This document shows, in pieces, positions 35,905 through 44,063 of a DNA stretch of 64,000 bases. The notes under the pieces were generated by a model. The model had not been told where the DNA came from. It saw only the letters and a program-made list of their open reading frames with translations, and searched no databases. Every line of letters begins with the position of its first letter. The stretch's first letter is position 1. Position numbers and translations under genes: made by a program. This DNA is from Bacteroides intestinalis DSM 17393 (GTDB taxonomy: Bacteria > Bacteroidota > Bacteroidia > Bacteroidales > Bacteroidaceae). The stretch covers positions 372,001 through 436,000 of the forward strand of contig NZ_ABJL02000006.1 in assembly GCF_000172175.1 (NCBI RefSeq). Direction: 5' to 3'.

Positions 35905-35970
35905 GCGGTATTGTCCGTCGGCACACCATTGCCCAAAACGAGTTTGGAACAAACGTGTGCCGACTACCGC
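35905..35970. other. Compound stem-loop at the CTn end
   Basis: GCGGTA (35905-35910) pairs with TACCGC (35965-35970). After a 6-nt bulge on the left side, GTCGGCACAC (35917-35926) pairs with GTGTGCCGAC (35955-35964); inside, CCAAA/TTTGG close a 5-nt loop. Sixteen outer pairs without a mismatch suggest a selected RNA or DNA structure. Confidence 0.75.
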
Positions 35971-35984
35971 ATAGCTGGAGAAAA

Positions 35985-36033
35985 GGGCATTGCCTCACGC
36001 CTAAACGATGTTTAGACAGATGAAGCAATGCCC
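35985..36033. other. Second stem-loop at the CTn end
   Basis: GGGCATTGC (35985-35993) pairs with GCAATGCCC (36025-36033). An inner stem CTAAAC-GAT-GTTTAG lies at 36001-36015. The right arm is followed by CTTTCTTTT, so this may act as a rightward terminator. Confidence 0.7.
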
Positions 36034-36697
36034 CTTTCTTTTGCGCCTATGCCAAGAGGTGCTTTTACGGGTTTTCAAATGATTTTTCTTTTTTCGCTGT
36101 CTCTTTTGCCGGAAGCGGAAAGTGAATGCAGAGTGTGTCAGCCTGCCCCATGAATGAAACAGGCGCCCACACACAGCCGGACAAACCGGGAAGAATGATT
36201 GTTGCCACCCGGCTGAACAAGTTCCGTCGGATCGGAAACAATCATACTTCCTTTGTTGTGGTTTGCCCTTTTCACGCTTCCGGTGATGTCTTTTTCCTTT
36301 TGGTGATTCTTTTTTTTACGGATTTTCCCCTGAAGTTTTTTTCTACACAATCTGCCTCTGTTTTCGTTTACCTCCATTTTGCGCCTTTCAGTAAGCCGCA
36401 TCAGTCAGTCATTTTCGTTCTGGGCGCAAAGGTAATTCCGGGATTGGACGGGAAAGCAAGGTCAAGCCTCCTGTTTTCGGTAAAAATCTCCAGCCCTGCG
36501 GGTAGTATTTTGACCGAAAAACCTTGCATTCCCTAATCCCTACCTTTTCAAGCACCCGAAACGAAAACGACCGATGCGACAGAAAGACGCATAAAAAAAA
36601 TGTCGGATAAACGAGAGGCAGATAAGATAGTTTGAAACTCAACTCCCTCAGCTCTTGAATCCGCATTAAAAACAAAAAAATCAAAAACAGCGAAGAT
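36034..36697. other. Non-coding CTn end region, third stem, weak open frames
   Basis: ATGATTGTT (36195-36203) pairs with AACAATCAT (36237-36245). Open frames exist on both strands (for example minus 36138-36401, 87 codons, Lys/Arg-rich). That minus frame begins shortly after a TACCTTTG box (36434-36427), so a small basic protein cannot be excluded, but no ribosome-binding site is seen. No promoter is clear for the operon that starts at 36698. Confidence 0.4.
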
Positions 36698-36913
36698 ATG
36701 ACGGCAACGGCAAATTTCAGACAAATGGCGCAACACATCGGGTTGGCGATATGCGGCTTGATGATGCGCACCGCCTTCGGGGTGTTCGGCATCCTTTGGG
36801 GCATCATCAGAGAGATTGTAAACGGAGTGTTCCGAGTGGCGATAGGTGTAATCGTGGCTATCCTTTCCACCATTGCCTTCTTTGGCTTCATCCTTTGGTT
36901 ATTCACCCTTTAA
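36698..36913 (+). CDS. Small membrane protein of the CTn accessory operon
   Basis: 71 residues, with a short polar N-terminus and then two closely spaced hydrophobic helices (about 16-40 and 44-69). It is the first gene of a rightward operon that ends at 40043. The ATG is preceded by GCGAAG. Family not recognised; the opposing minus frame here is a shadow. Confidence 0.6.
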   Translation: MTATANFRQMAQHIGLAICGLMMRTAFGVFGILWGIIREIVNGVFRVAIGVIVAILSTIAFFGFILWLFTL

Positions 36914-36924
36914 CCCTTACCGAC

Positions 36925-37146
36925 ATGGCAAAAAGAAACAGCAAGACGGCAGCGCAGCAGTGCAGATATTACGAGGTGGACAACATCTTCGTGTATATGG
37001 TGGAAACGTACATCAACGGCAATTTTGAAACTTTCCGAAGATTGTACCACGAACTGAACAAGGACGCACGGAGGGATTTCATGGACTTCCTTCTCAGCGA
37101 GGTAGAGCCGACCTATTGGAGAGAGATACTGAAACAGATAATCTAA
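36925..37146 (+). CDS. Small acidic-helical CTn protein, unrecognised
   Basis: 73 residues beginning MAKRNSK at 36925. A longer frame from 36751 overlaps the upstream gene and is rejected. The protein is helical with FVYMVETYINGNFETF and ends DFLLSEVEPTYWREILKQII. No motif or membrane segment. It lies 11 bp after the small membrane protein and 13 bp before the PcfK-like gene, and looks like a conserved small protein of such transposons. Confidence 0.6.
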   Translation: MAKRNSKTAAQQCRYYEVDNIFVYMVETYINGNFETFRRLYHELNKDARRDFMDFLLSEVEPTYWREILKQII

Positions 37147-37159
37147 AAATGACAGCGAT

Positions 37160-37576
37160 ATGAAAGGAACAGACCATTTCAAGAGAACGATATATATGTA
37201 CTTGGAACAGCGTGCGGAGGAAGATGCGCTATTTGCAAAGAAGTACCGCAACCCTGCCAAGAACATGGACGAGTGCGTGACCCACATTCTGAACTATGTG
37301 CAGAAAAGCGGTTGCAACGGTTTCACGGACGGAGAGATATTCGGGCAAGCCATCCACTACTATGAGGAAAACGAGATAGAGGTGGGCAAACCGATGGACT
37401 GCCAAGTGGTTGTGAACCACGTTGTGAAACTCACGGCAGAGGAAAAGGCGGAGGCACGTCAGAACGCTGTCCGCAAATACCAAGAGGAGGAACTCCGCAA
37501 GTTGCAGAACCGCCACAGACCGTCAGCGAGAAAAGAAAACCAACCCCAACCCTCATTATTTGATTTAGGCTTATGA
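37160..37576 (+). CDS. PcfK-like protein
   Basis: 138 residues, cytoplasmic. The start KGTDHFKRTIYMYLEQRAEED and NMDECVTHILNYVQKSG are typical of PcfK-like proteins found next to PcfJ in conjugative elements; the C-terminal third is charged and coiled (KAEARQNAVRKYQEEELRKL). Role unknown, probably accessory to DNA transfer or establishment. Its stop overlaps the PcfJ start (ATGA), indicating coupled translation. Confidence 0.75.
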   Translation: MKGTDHFKRTIYMYLEQRAEEDALFAKKYRNPAKNMDECVTHILNYVQKSGCNGFTDGEIFGQAIHYYEENEIEVGKPMDCQVVVNHVVKLTAEEKAEARQNAVRKYQEEELRKLQNRHRPSARKENQPQPSLFDLGL

Positions 37577-38904
37577 AACCGAAGACCAAGATACAGAAAG
37601 AGGTGGCAAGACTTTCCGCCAACCTTCGCCCCATATCAGCGACACAAATAGATTGGGCATACCGCCACTGCGTTGAGCATATCGGCTACCGCACCAAGAA
37701 AGGGAACATCACCTGTTCCGACTGCGGTCACGAGTGGCACAGCGACAGCGGACTATGCGACACCCTTGAAGGCTGCACCTGCCCCAAATGCCATGCCGAA
37801 CTCAAAGTGCAGGACACACGCAGACGCATCTACAAGGAAACGCAGAATTTCAGCGTGATAACCACCTGCAAAGGGTATCAGGTAATCCGCGTGGCGCAGG
37901 TCAGATGCGAGAGCAGGAAAGGCGAACCGATGCGTTTCTACTGCCACGAGGTCGTGCAGCGTTGGATTTCACCCGACGGCAAGGTTACGGACATGGCGTT
38001 GCTCCGTGGCTTCCTTTTCTGCTATTGCGATGTGTGGGCATTAGGCAGCGATATGGAGGTAAGACCGCACAACAGCCTATACGATGATGTGGTGGCAAGA
38101 AGCTGTGCATATCCAAAGATGAGGATATTGCCCCAACTCAGACGTAACGGCTTCAAGGGCGATTTCCACGGCATCTCCCCCGTGCGTCTTTTCAAAGCCT
38201 TGCTTTCAGACCCAAGAATTGAAACCCTTATGAAAGGCGGTGAGATTGAGGTCATGAAACACTTTCTTTTCAATACCCGTACTGCCGATGAATGTTGGGC
38301 ATCATATCTGATTGCCAAGCGTCACAAGTATCAGATAGACAACCTCTCAATGTGGTGCGACTATCTGCGTATGCTCAAAAAACTCGGTCAAGACCTCCGT
38401 AACCCGAAGAACATCTGTCCCGAAGATTTCATGGCGGCACACGACAACGCAACCCGAAAAATTGAAGCCATACACGAGAAGGAAAGAGCCGCAGAGCAAC
38501 GCCGTTGGGAGATTGAAAGGCGTGAGCGTGAGCAACAGCGACAACTCCAACGAAAGAAAGATGCGGAGGATTTCATCGCCAACAAATCCAAATTCTTCGG
38601 CTTGGTAATCACGGACGAGGAAATAATCGTCAAGGTGCTTGAAAGCATAGACGAGTATTACAACGAGGGCAAGACGCAGGGCATCTGCGTGTTTGGCAGT
38701 GGATACTACAAGAAAGCCGACACCCTCATACTATCGGCAAGGATTGGCGATGAGATTATTGAAACCGTAGAGGTGGACTTGCGAACCCTCGAAGTGGTGC
38801 AGTGCCACGGCAAGCACAACCAGGACACCGAATATCACGAGCGCATCATAGACCTTGTGAACAAGAACGCCAACCTTATCCGTGAGCGGATGAAAGCGGC
38901 ATAG
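37573..38904 (+). CDS. PcfJ-domain protein with zinc ribbon
   Basis: 443 residues. An N-terminal zinc-ribbon-like segment has two Cys pairs, CSDCGHEW and CTCPKCHAEL (about 45-75). The middle is the PcfJ-like domain, and a charged coiled coil follows (HEKERAAEQRRWEIERREREQ, in pieces, about 300-330). PcfJ proteins are encoded in many conjugative elements; their biochemical role is not established. Coupled to the PcfK-like gene upstream. Confidence 0.8.
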   Translation: MKPKTKIQKEVARLSANLRPISATQIDWAYRHCVEHIGYRTKKGNITCSDCGHEWHSDSGLCDTLEGCTCPKCHAELKVQDTRRRIYKETQNFSVITTCKGYQVIRVAQVRCESRKGEPMRFYCHEVVQRWISPDGKVTDMALLRGFLFCYCDVWALGSDMEVRPHNSLYDDVVARSCAYPKMRILPQLRRNGFKGDFHGISPVRLFKALLSDPRIETLMKGGEIEVMKHFLFNTRTADECWASYLIAKRHKYQIDNLSMWCDYLRMLKKLGQDLRNPKNICPEDFMAAHDNATRKIEAIHEKERAAEQRRWEIERREREQQRQLQRKKDAEDFIANKSKFFGLVITDEEIIVKVLESIDEYYNEGKTQGICVFGSGYYKKADTLILSARIGDEIIETVEVDLRTLEVVQCHGKHNQDTEYHERIIDLVNKNANLIRERMKAA

Positions 38905-38928
38905 CATAACCCCTAAAACAACATTGAT

Positions 38929-39186
38929 ATGGAAGTAAGAATTGAAAGTATGATTTGTGTGTGGGATGATGCAATCCCCACGATGTTCCTTGAATTTGTG
39001 AACCTCCTCACTCTCACAACGAGTGAGGGGGAATTGAGAAAGAGCGTAAAGGAGTTTGCCGAGAAGCACGAACTTGACAAGTTTTTCCTTTACGGCTTCG
39101 GCTCACACCATTTCTACCTGCACCAACGCTACACAAGCAACCCCGAAATGGTGATGAAGAACAGAGTTCTGTCAGTACATTTTTAA
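38929..39186 (+). CDS. Hypothetical CTn protein
   Basis: 85 residues, start MEVRIESMICVWDD; mixed alpha/beta, no signal peptide or motif that I recognise. It lies 24 bp after pcfJ and 19 bp before the DUF3873 gene in the same operon. Confidence 0.6.
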   Translation: MEVRIESMICVWDDAIPTMFLEFVNLLTLTTSEGELRKSVKEFAEKHELDKFFLYGFGSHHFYLHQRYTSNPEMVMKNRVLSVHF

Positions 39187-39205
39187 CCATCTAAAAAGCA
39201 ACATT

Positions 39206-39439
39206 ATGACAACACGAATGACCATCAACGGAGTAAGCACCTGCGCGGAAGCAGGTACGGAGAAATACGAGCGTTTCCAATCGGGTATCGGAAGACGCAG
39301 GCGGACACTTGTGCAGTACGACTACCGCCACCCCATAGACAGAGAATTGTTCTCTTGTGTCAAACCCACGTTGGACGAGTGCCGAGCCGCACGGGACAAG
39401 TGGCTGAACGCAAAGAAGGGAAAGGAGGACAGACTATGA
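39206..39439 (+). CDS. DUF3873-like protein
   Basis: 77 residues. The sequence MTINGVSTCAEAGTEKYERF, IGRRRRTLVQYDYRHP and ELFSCVKPTLDECRAARDKW matches the DUF3873 pattern that I know from Bacteroides conjugative transposons. It has two conserved-looking cysteines (Cys12, Cys51) and a basic IGRRRRT patch. Function unknown. Its TGA overlaps the next start codon. Confidence 0.75.
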   Translation: MTTRMTINGVSTCAEAGTEKYERFQSGIGRRRRTLVQYDYRHPIDRELFSCVKPTLDECRAARDKWLNAKKGKEDRL

Positions 39440-39681
39440 ACACGACCTATCAAACGCTGATAGTCAAGTTCAGCGAACCTATCACGGCATTGGACGGTAT
39501 CTTTGACGATACCGGAGCGTGGGGAACGGACACCCTCAAGGGGTGGATAGATGATTACGAAAGCACACGTTTCACCGCCACCGACAGCCATACGGCAGTC
39601 ATCACGAGCGAGTACAATATGGAATGTGTGAAAGAGTGGCTACAACGGCAGACCCCCATTTCCGAAATGCGAGAATTTTGA
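39436..39681 (+). CDS. Hypothetical CTn protein
   Basis: 81 residues from the ATG at 39436, chosen because it overlaps the upstream stop (ATGA) and follows GGAGGAC. A longer frame from 39355 lies within the previous gene. Acidic, begins MNTTYQTLIVKFSEPITA; no recognised family. Confidence 0.6.
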   Translation: MNTTYQTLIVKFSEPITALDGIFDDTGAWGTDTLKGWIDDYESTRFTATDSHTAVITSEYNMECVKEWLQRQTPISEMREF

Positions 39682-39734
39682 ACGGGATGGCGGTGTCCGC
39701 ACCGCCAATACTTAAAACCCTAAAAACAAAAGAT

Positions 39735-40043
39735 ATGATAGCCAAGACGATATTACAGCAGATAGGCGGAAAACGCTTCACCGCCATGACAGGTAGCCGT
39801 GATTTCATAGATATGGGCAACGGCTTACGGATGAGCCTTGCAAGGAACAAAACAAGTGCCAACCGCCTTGACATCATCTATGACGAAGGGGCAGACCTCT
39901 ACAATATGCGCTTCTACCGCAGGACGTTCAGCAAAAAGACCTTTGAGTGCAAGACAAAGGACATTGCCGTACACGAGGGTATCTATTTTGATATGCTGGA
40001 GGAAATGTTCACGATGGTGACGGGACTTTACACACGCTTTTGA
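39735..40043 (+). CDS. Hypothetical CTn protein
   Basis: 102 residues from the ATG at 39735; the longer frame from 39624 overlaps the previous gene. Starts MIAKTILQQIGGKRFTAMTG and has a beta-rich middle with DIIYDEGADLYNMRFYRRTF. It resembles the small proteins at the end of such accessory operons; function unknown. Last gene before the intergenic terminator region. Confidence 0.6.
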   Translation: MIAKTILQQIGGKRFTAMTGSRDFIDMGNGLRMSLARNKTSANRLDIIYDEGADLYNMRFYRRTFSKKTFECKTKDIAVHEGIYFDMLEEMFTMVTGLYTRF

Positions 40044-40530
40044 GTGGCGGGGCGGCGAGAGCCGCCCTACTTTCTTTCAGTGAGCATGATGGCGGACAAA
40101 GAAAGTAGCAAAGAAACCTTTGTCCAATCTGCGATAACTAAAAAATCCGCAAGTAAAACTTGCGGAGGCTATATATTGGGTCGTTATTTTTTGGTGGAGG
40201 GGAATGATAATCTCGAACCGTTGAACTACACATTTCTGCTTCGTCTCCATTTCCCCCAACGATTTGATACGTTCAATCATTTTTGTTGTTCCTTTCTGAA
40301 TTTTCCTAAATACTTTCTTCATAATTTCGCTATACTTTTTATGGTTAATAACTATGTTTTGTATTGCTCTCACAACACTTACAACTTGAAGTGTTATTTG
40401 GAAACCGATAGGCAAAAATGGCTCAACGATGTCAATTAACGAGAAAATCCTACGATAATCTATCAAGTGATAGAGCAAAAGACGTGCCAAGTTAAATATG
40501 GCACGTCTTTTGCCAGTTTTGTCAGTCCTT
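40044..40530. other. Intergenic region between convergent operons
   Basis: It holds a perfect 9-bp hairpin TCCGCAAGT-AAA-ACTTGCGGA (40146-40166) and the main terminator at 40475-40513. The remaining frames have no start signals. A minus-strand frame of about 81 codons from 40322 (MKKVFRKIQKG) may be a decayed gene. Confidence 0.5.
40475..40513. terminator. Bidirectional terminator between the accessory and tra operons
   Basis: GCAAAAGACGTGCCA (40475-40489) pairs perfectly with TGGCACGTCTTTTGC (40499-40513), a 15-bp stem with a 9-nt loop and A/T tracts on both sides. It suits both the rightward operon and the leftward tra operon. Confidence 0.88.
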
Positions 40531-41058
40531 TTATGGGATATACAACAGCGCAAACTCCGCCTTTCTCCGTTTGAGCAGCATGGCGTGGCGTTTTCCTTTG
40601 TAGTTGCAGAAGGCTATATACTCACGGTAGATGTTCCTGTCACCAGCTTCCAGCTTCTTGATTAAGGTGCTTTTGGGGATTGTTTTGCTGCCTAACAGCT
40701 TCGCCGGTCCCACATTGTAAGCTAACGTGCCAAGCAAAATCGAATCAACCCCGAATTTACGGAACATGGCGACAAATTTGCGCAGGTCTTTCCGCAAAAG
40801 TTCATCCGCATCCCGTTTTGTCATGGTTCGTGCCGAATACTTCTCGTTTGGCAAAAGTTTGTGACCCCAACCGACGTATGGGTAGTGTTTTTCTGAGTGC
40901 CAGCCTTCAAAGTAGCGGCAGCATAAAAAAGCACGTTCCATAAGCGGCAGTCGGTAGATTGCCGCCTGCCCGTCCGTTCCCTCTTGGCGGCTGATCTGCG
41001 CGGACACAGAACAGACCGTCAGAAGTGAACAGAGCATTGTCATGAATACACGCATCAT
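40531..41058 (-). CDS. Lysozyme-like conjugation protein (GH24-type)
   Basis: 175 residues with a signal peptide (cleavage near VSAQ21). The lysozyme pattern is present: catalytic Glu51 in YFEGWH, then YPYVGWGH, and a helical domain with LGTLAYNVGPAKLLGS. It should cut peptidoglycan locally so the mating channel can cross the wall. It overlaps the upstream traQ gene by 4 bases and is the last gene of the tra operon. Two consecutive ATG codons start it. Confidence 0.85.
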   Translation of the reverse strand: MMRVFMTMLCSLLTVCSVSAQISRQEGTDGQAAIYRLPLMERAFLCCRYFEGWHSEKHYPYVGWGHKLLPNEKYSARTMTKRDADELLRKDLRKFVAMFRKFGVDSILLGTLAYNVGPAKLLGSKTIPKSTLIKKLEAGDRNIYREYIAFCNYKGKRHAMLLKRRKAEFALLYIP

Positions 41059-41558
41059 TTCAACAAGGGGCTGAAGTTGCCGATGGGAACGATGGTAAGA
41101 TCGTCGTCCTTTACATTCCTGTTGTTGAAGTCAAATTCCAGTTCGTAGGAGTTGCTAAAGTTATCCTCCACCACCACGATGAAATTATGCGCCTCATCAC
41201 CCGCCGCCGTGTAGTACAGGCGGAATTTTTCGTTCTCCAGCAGGTAGCGGTCGTTAGGCAGGAAGGTGATGCCGTTATCCATTTTGAGCGAGCCTTCCCC
41301 CTCGAACTGGAAATAGCGGATGGTATAGAGCGTACCCGAAAAGTCGCCCTCCTTTTTCAGTTCACAGCGGATTTCCACTGTCTGCCCCTTTACTACCTTG
41401 TTCGGCACGGGCATGACCTCCACCGTGAAGGGATAGGACTGCTGGATGTCCATGTCATCGTCACATGACACGAGGGTGAATGACATGGCGGCTATCAGGC
41501 ATAACGCCACTGCCTTGAATATTGATGTTCTCTTGTTTCTGTTGTTCAGTATGTTCAT
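41055..41558 (-). CDS. traQ: TraQ-family conjugative transposon lipoprotein (DUF3872)
   Basis: 167 residues from the ATG at 41558, chosen because it overlaps the primase stop (ATGA) and gives a signal peptide; the longer frame from 41633 would sit inside traP. Lipobox TLVSC (Cys32) followed by DDDMD, an acidic export signal. The rest is a compact beta-domain (PFTVEVMPVPNKVVKGQTVEIRCEL, in pieces) of the DUF3872/TraQ kind. Role in transfer not known in detail. Confidence 0.75.
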   Translation of the reverse strand: MNILNNRNKRTSIFKAVALCLIAAMSFTLVSCDDDMDIQQSYPFTVEVMPVPNKVVKGQTVEIRCELKKEGDFSGTLYTIRYFQFEGEGSLKMDNGITFLPNDRYLLENEKFRLYYTAAGDEAHNFIVVVEDNFSNSYELEFDFNNRNVKDDDLTIVPIGNFSPLLK

Positions 41559-42457
41559 TGTTCTTCGATTTTTAGATGGTTGTTTTTCTGTTTTTTCGTT
41601 GTCAGTTGCAGGTACTCGTTCAAGTCCTTGCAACCGTCATAGAGGGAGGAACGGTCGGTGACACGTTCCCCGTATCGCATGGTAAGTGCGGCAAGCGTCC
41701 GCCGTCCGGCTTCGTCACGGTCGAGGAAGCAGCCGATGCGCCCGTATCCGTCCAGCAATCCCGCCGCCTTCTCCACGTTGGCGACTGAGTTCAGCACAAG
41801 ACAGTCAGCGTTACCGGTTACACCAAGCGTCACGGCAGAGAGAAAGTCCATGAAGCCCTCGAACACGAGGCACTCGTCAGCCGGGATGTCATTCGCCTTT
41901 ACCAGTGATACAGACTTCGGAGGTATGCAACCCTTGAAATATCGGCTTCTGACTTCATAGCCACCTGCCATGTTCGGAAAGCCAACGGCAAAATACCGTT
42001 TCCCACGCACACCGTAGTTCAAGCGGCAGCAGTGACGGGATGCGATGGCGTAAGGGATGCCCCGTTCCTCTAAATACTCCGTCAGCAGTGAGCGGAGCAG
42101 CGGAGCGACCTCCACATCCTCAAAAACGGATTCGGTCGGCTTCGAGAGATAGACGGGCTTTTCCCATCCGGCAACCGTCATATTGGCGGCTTCCGCTATG
42201 AACTTCGCTTGCTTCATGAAGTCATCGCTTTGCAGAAACTCCCCGGCAAGCGTGAAGATGTCGCCGCCCTTGCCCAAACCGAAGTCGTACCAGAGCTGTT
42301 TCGCCACGTTCACACGGAAAGAGGATGTGCGCTCGCCCCTGTACGGGGCAAGATACCACAGCTCGTTACCGCTCCTTCTGACAGGCTCATGCCCCAGCCG
42401 TGCGAGAAAATCCGCAAGCGGCATCCTTCTGACAGCATCTATTTCCGTCCTTTCCAT
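41555..42457 (-). CDS. traP: TraP, primase-type toprim protein
   Basis: 300 residues from the ATG at 42457; this start is 8 bp after traO, whereas the longer frame from 42592 overlaps it. The N-terminal domain (about 1-90) resembles the CHC2 zinc-binding fold of DNA primases (NELWYLAPYRGERTSSFRV, LWYDFGLGKGGDI) but lacks the zinc cysteines. A toprim-like domain follows (CLVFEGFMDFLSA, FLDRDEAGR). It may prime the complementary strand of transferred DNA in the recipient. Confidence 0.8.
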   Translation of the reverse strand: MERTEIDAVRRMPLADFLARLGHEPVRRSGNELWYLAPYRGERTSSFRVNVAKQLWYDFGLGKGGDIFTLAGEFLQSDDFMKQAKFIAEAANMTVAGWEKPVYLSKPTESVFEDVEVAPLLRSLLTEYLEERGIPYAIASRHCCRLNYGVRGKRYFAVGFPNMAGGYEVRSRYFKGCIPPKSVSLVKANDIPADECLVFEGFMDFLSAVTLGVTGNADCLVLNSVANVEKAAGLLDGYGRIGCFLDRDEAGRRTLAALTMRYGERVTDRSSLYDGCKDLNEYLQLTTKKQKNNHLKIEEQ

Positions 42458-42464
42458 GCCCGTG

Positions 42465-43040
42465 TCAGTTGATGATGAACTTGATACCGACCCCGAACTG
42501 CGTGTGGAACTTCCGTGTGTCGCCACCCCAAAGGCAACGCTCCCGCAGGTTGGCAAGCAGGGCGATACGGTCTGCCACGTAACACTCCACATCGAGCGTC
42601 AGCGCACCGCCGTAGATGAAGGCGTCCCGGTCGTGCAGCGTGGAGCCGTCATGCAGCACCTTCTTCCCCCAATTTACCGCCTCATATCCGGCGAGAGCCG
42701 AAGCCCCGGCATAGACGAAAACAATCTTTCGGGCGTCCGACAGTATCTTGAAGTAATAGCCGCCCTCCGCCGTGAACTGCGCCACGGGTATCTTGGTGTC
42801 CTTGTAGGGATTGTTCTTCAACAGGTATTCGCCACCGAACACCCACTTGTTCCCCTTCTTCGTGTAGGTGGAGAGAGCCGCCCCGAAGCTGTACCCGCCG
42901 TCCTTGCCGCCGAGATTGAAGCCGTCCGCCATGTCCGCCCTCACCTCGATGCCCTGCATCTTCGGCAGACACCGCTGGGCGTGCGCCTGCCCTGTAAAAA
43001 GGGCAAGCGACGCGATGATTATTGCGATGTACTTTCTCAT
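42465..43040 (-). CDS. traO: TraO, conjugative transposon outer-membrane protein
   Basis: 191 residues, signal peptide cleaving near AHAQ22. Strand-rich sequence with Gly/Tyr repeats (GYSFGAALSTYTKKGNKWVFGGEYLL) and the C-terminus GVGIKFIIN, as in small outer-membrane barrels of the TraO family. Probably part of the outer-membrane end of the channel. 8 bp before traP. Confidence 0.8.
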   Translation of the reverse strand: MRKYIAIIIASLALFTGQAHAQRCLPKMQGIEVRADMADGFNLGGKDGGYSFGAALSTYTKKGNKWVFGGEYLLKNNPYKDTKIPVAQFTAEGGYYFKILSDARKIVFVYAGASALAGYEAVNWGKKVLHDGSTLHDRDAFIYGGALTLDVECYVADRIALLANLRERCLWGGDTRKFHTQFGVGIKFIIN

Positions 43041-43042
43041 GG

Positions 43043-44029
43043 TCAGCGTACTTGAAGTTCGTTGATGGTACCCGCGCGTACCAAATCCTCGTTCTCAATC
43101 ACGAAGGACTGGTGACGGCCGCCGTTCTTCTCGTTCAATTCCACCACGAGGCACTTGTCATCGGGGATGGTGAACTTCGCCATCGTGAAGACCGTGCGCT
43201 CGCTCTTTTTGCCCGGCACGAGGGTGGCGTAGTTCTGCGCGCGGAGCGGCAGAATAATCTGCTCCTGCACGGCAGTACGCTTCGCAACCTTCTTGTCCAC
43301 GATTTTCCAAGTGATGTAGTCCACATCGAAAGGCACGTTGCTCTGGTTCTTTATCTCCGTGTGGAAATAAAGCAAGCCGTTGTGCGTGTAGATGCCTTTC
43401 AACAGGTATTGGATGCCGAAACGCTTGCAGCCGATATGCTTCACCTCGCGCTTGTTCTGTTTGTGGATGGACTTCATGATAAGGCGCACCAGCATCGGGC
43501 TTTCGCTGCCCAGCTCTTTCAGATAGATTTCCTGCGCGTTGTTCGGGCGGTTCACCGTGCTGCCGTCATGGATGAAGTCGCACATCTCCACGTTGAGCAA
43601 CAGCGGTTCGGCGGCGTACTTCACGTTGAAGGTGTAGAAACTGCCGTCCTCCGTGATGACGGACATATTCGTTTCGTTGGGAAAATTCCTTACGGTAGCC
43701 TTCACACGGATGATGTTCTCCGCTCCGTCGGCTTTCCCGGCAATCAGGTCGGGCGAGCCTAAATCGACATAGCGCACCTCCGCCGGAAAAATGACGTGGA
43801 CGGTCTTGTCGTAGGTCACTTCCAGACCGTGCGGCGGTATCATGCGGTCGAAGGTCAGCTTGCGTGACAGCCCGTGATATAGGTCGCCGTCCGCCTCCTT
43901 CTGCGGATAGACCTCCTTCGTCAAGGTCGGTTGTTCACTTCCGTTGGTCGTTTCAACGGTTACATTCTCCTGCGCGTTGGCAGTTATGATGCCCATAGCG
44001 AGGGCAAACATGATGATTACTTTTCTCAT
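43043..44029 (-). CDS. traN: TraN, channel protein (DUF4138)
   Basis: 328 residues with a signal peptide (cleavage near ANAQ20). The mature protein has an N-terminal Ig-like region with TYDKTVHVIFPAEVRYVDLGS and a beta-rich C-terminal part with LVRLIMKSIHK and VVELNEKNGGR, the layout of VirB9-like TraN proteins. Adjacent to traO (2 bp gap) and traM. It should form the outer part of the core complex. Confidence 0.82.
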   Translation of the reverse strand: MRKVIIMFALAMGIITANAQENVTVETTNGSEQPTLTKEVYPQKEADGDLYHGLSRKLTFDRMIPPHGLEVTYDKTVHVIFPAEVRYVDLGSPDLIAGKADGAENIIRVKATVRNFPNETNMSVITEDGSFYTFNVKYAAEPLLLNVEMCDFIHDGSTVNRPNNAQEIYLKELGSESPMLVRLIMKSIHKQNKREVKHIGCKRFGIQYLLKGIYTHNGLLYFHTEIKNQSNVPFDVDYITWKIVDKKVAKRTAVQEQIILPLRAQNYATLVPGKKSERTVFTMAKFTIPDDKCLVVELNEKNGGRHQSFVIENEDLVRAGTINELQVR

Positions 44030-44063
44030 TACTTTTGGATTTTAGTGGTAATTTTTATTGTTT

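Noticed and set aside
36409..36906. Leftward 165-codon frame at the CTn end
   Set aside because: It opposes a plausible small membrane-protein gene and is a typical antisense shadow.
40146..40166. CRISPR or rRNA-like repeat near the tra end
   Set aside because: It is a single hairpin; no repeat-spacer array exists anywhere in the window.
40077..40322. Leftward ~81-codon frame starting MKKVFRKIQKG
   Set aside because: No promoter or ribosome-binding site, and it crosses a perfect hairpin; possibly a decayed gene, not annotated.
40044..40439. Rightward 131-codon frame after the accessory operon
   Set aside because: It crosses the 9-bp hairpin, starts directly at the previous stop without a ribosome-binding site and has low-complexity Phe/Tyr/Leu content.
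41559..41633. Longer N-terminus of TraQ
   Set aside because: It lies inside traP; the ATG at 41558 overlaps the stop codon and gives a proper lipoprotein signal.
42458..42592. Longer N-terminus of TraP
   Set aside because: It overlaps the traO coding end and has unlikely composition (Ser/Thr-rich); the start at 42457 follows traO by 8 bp.
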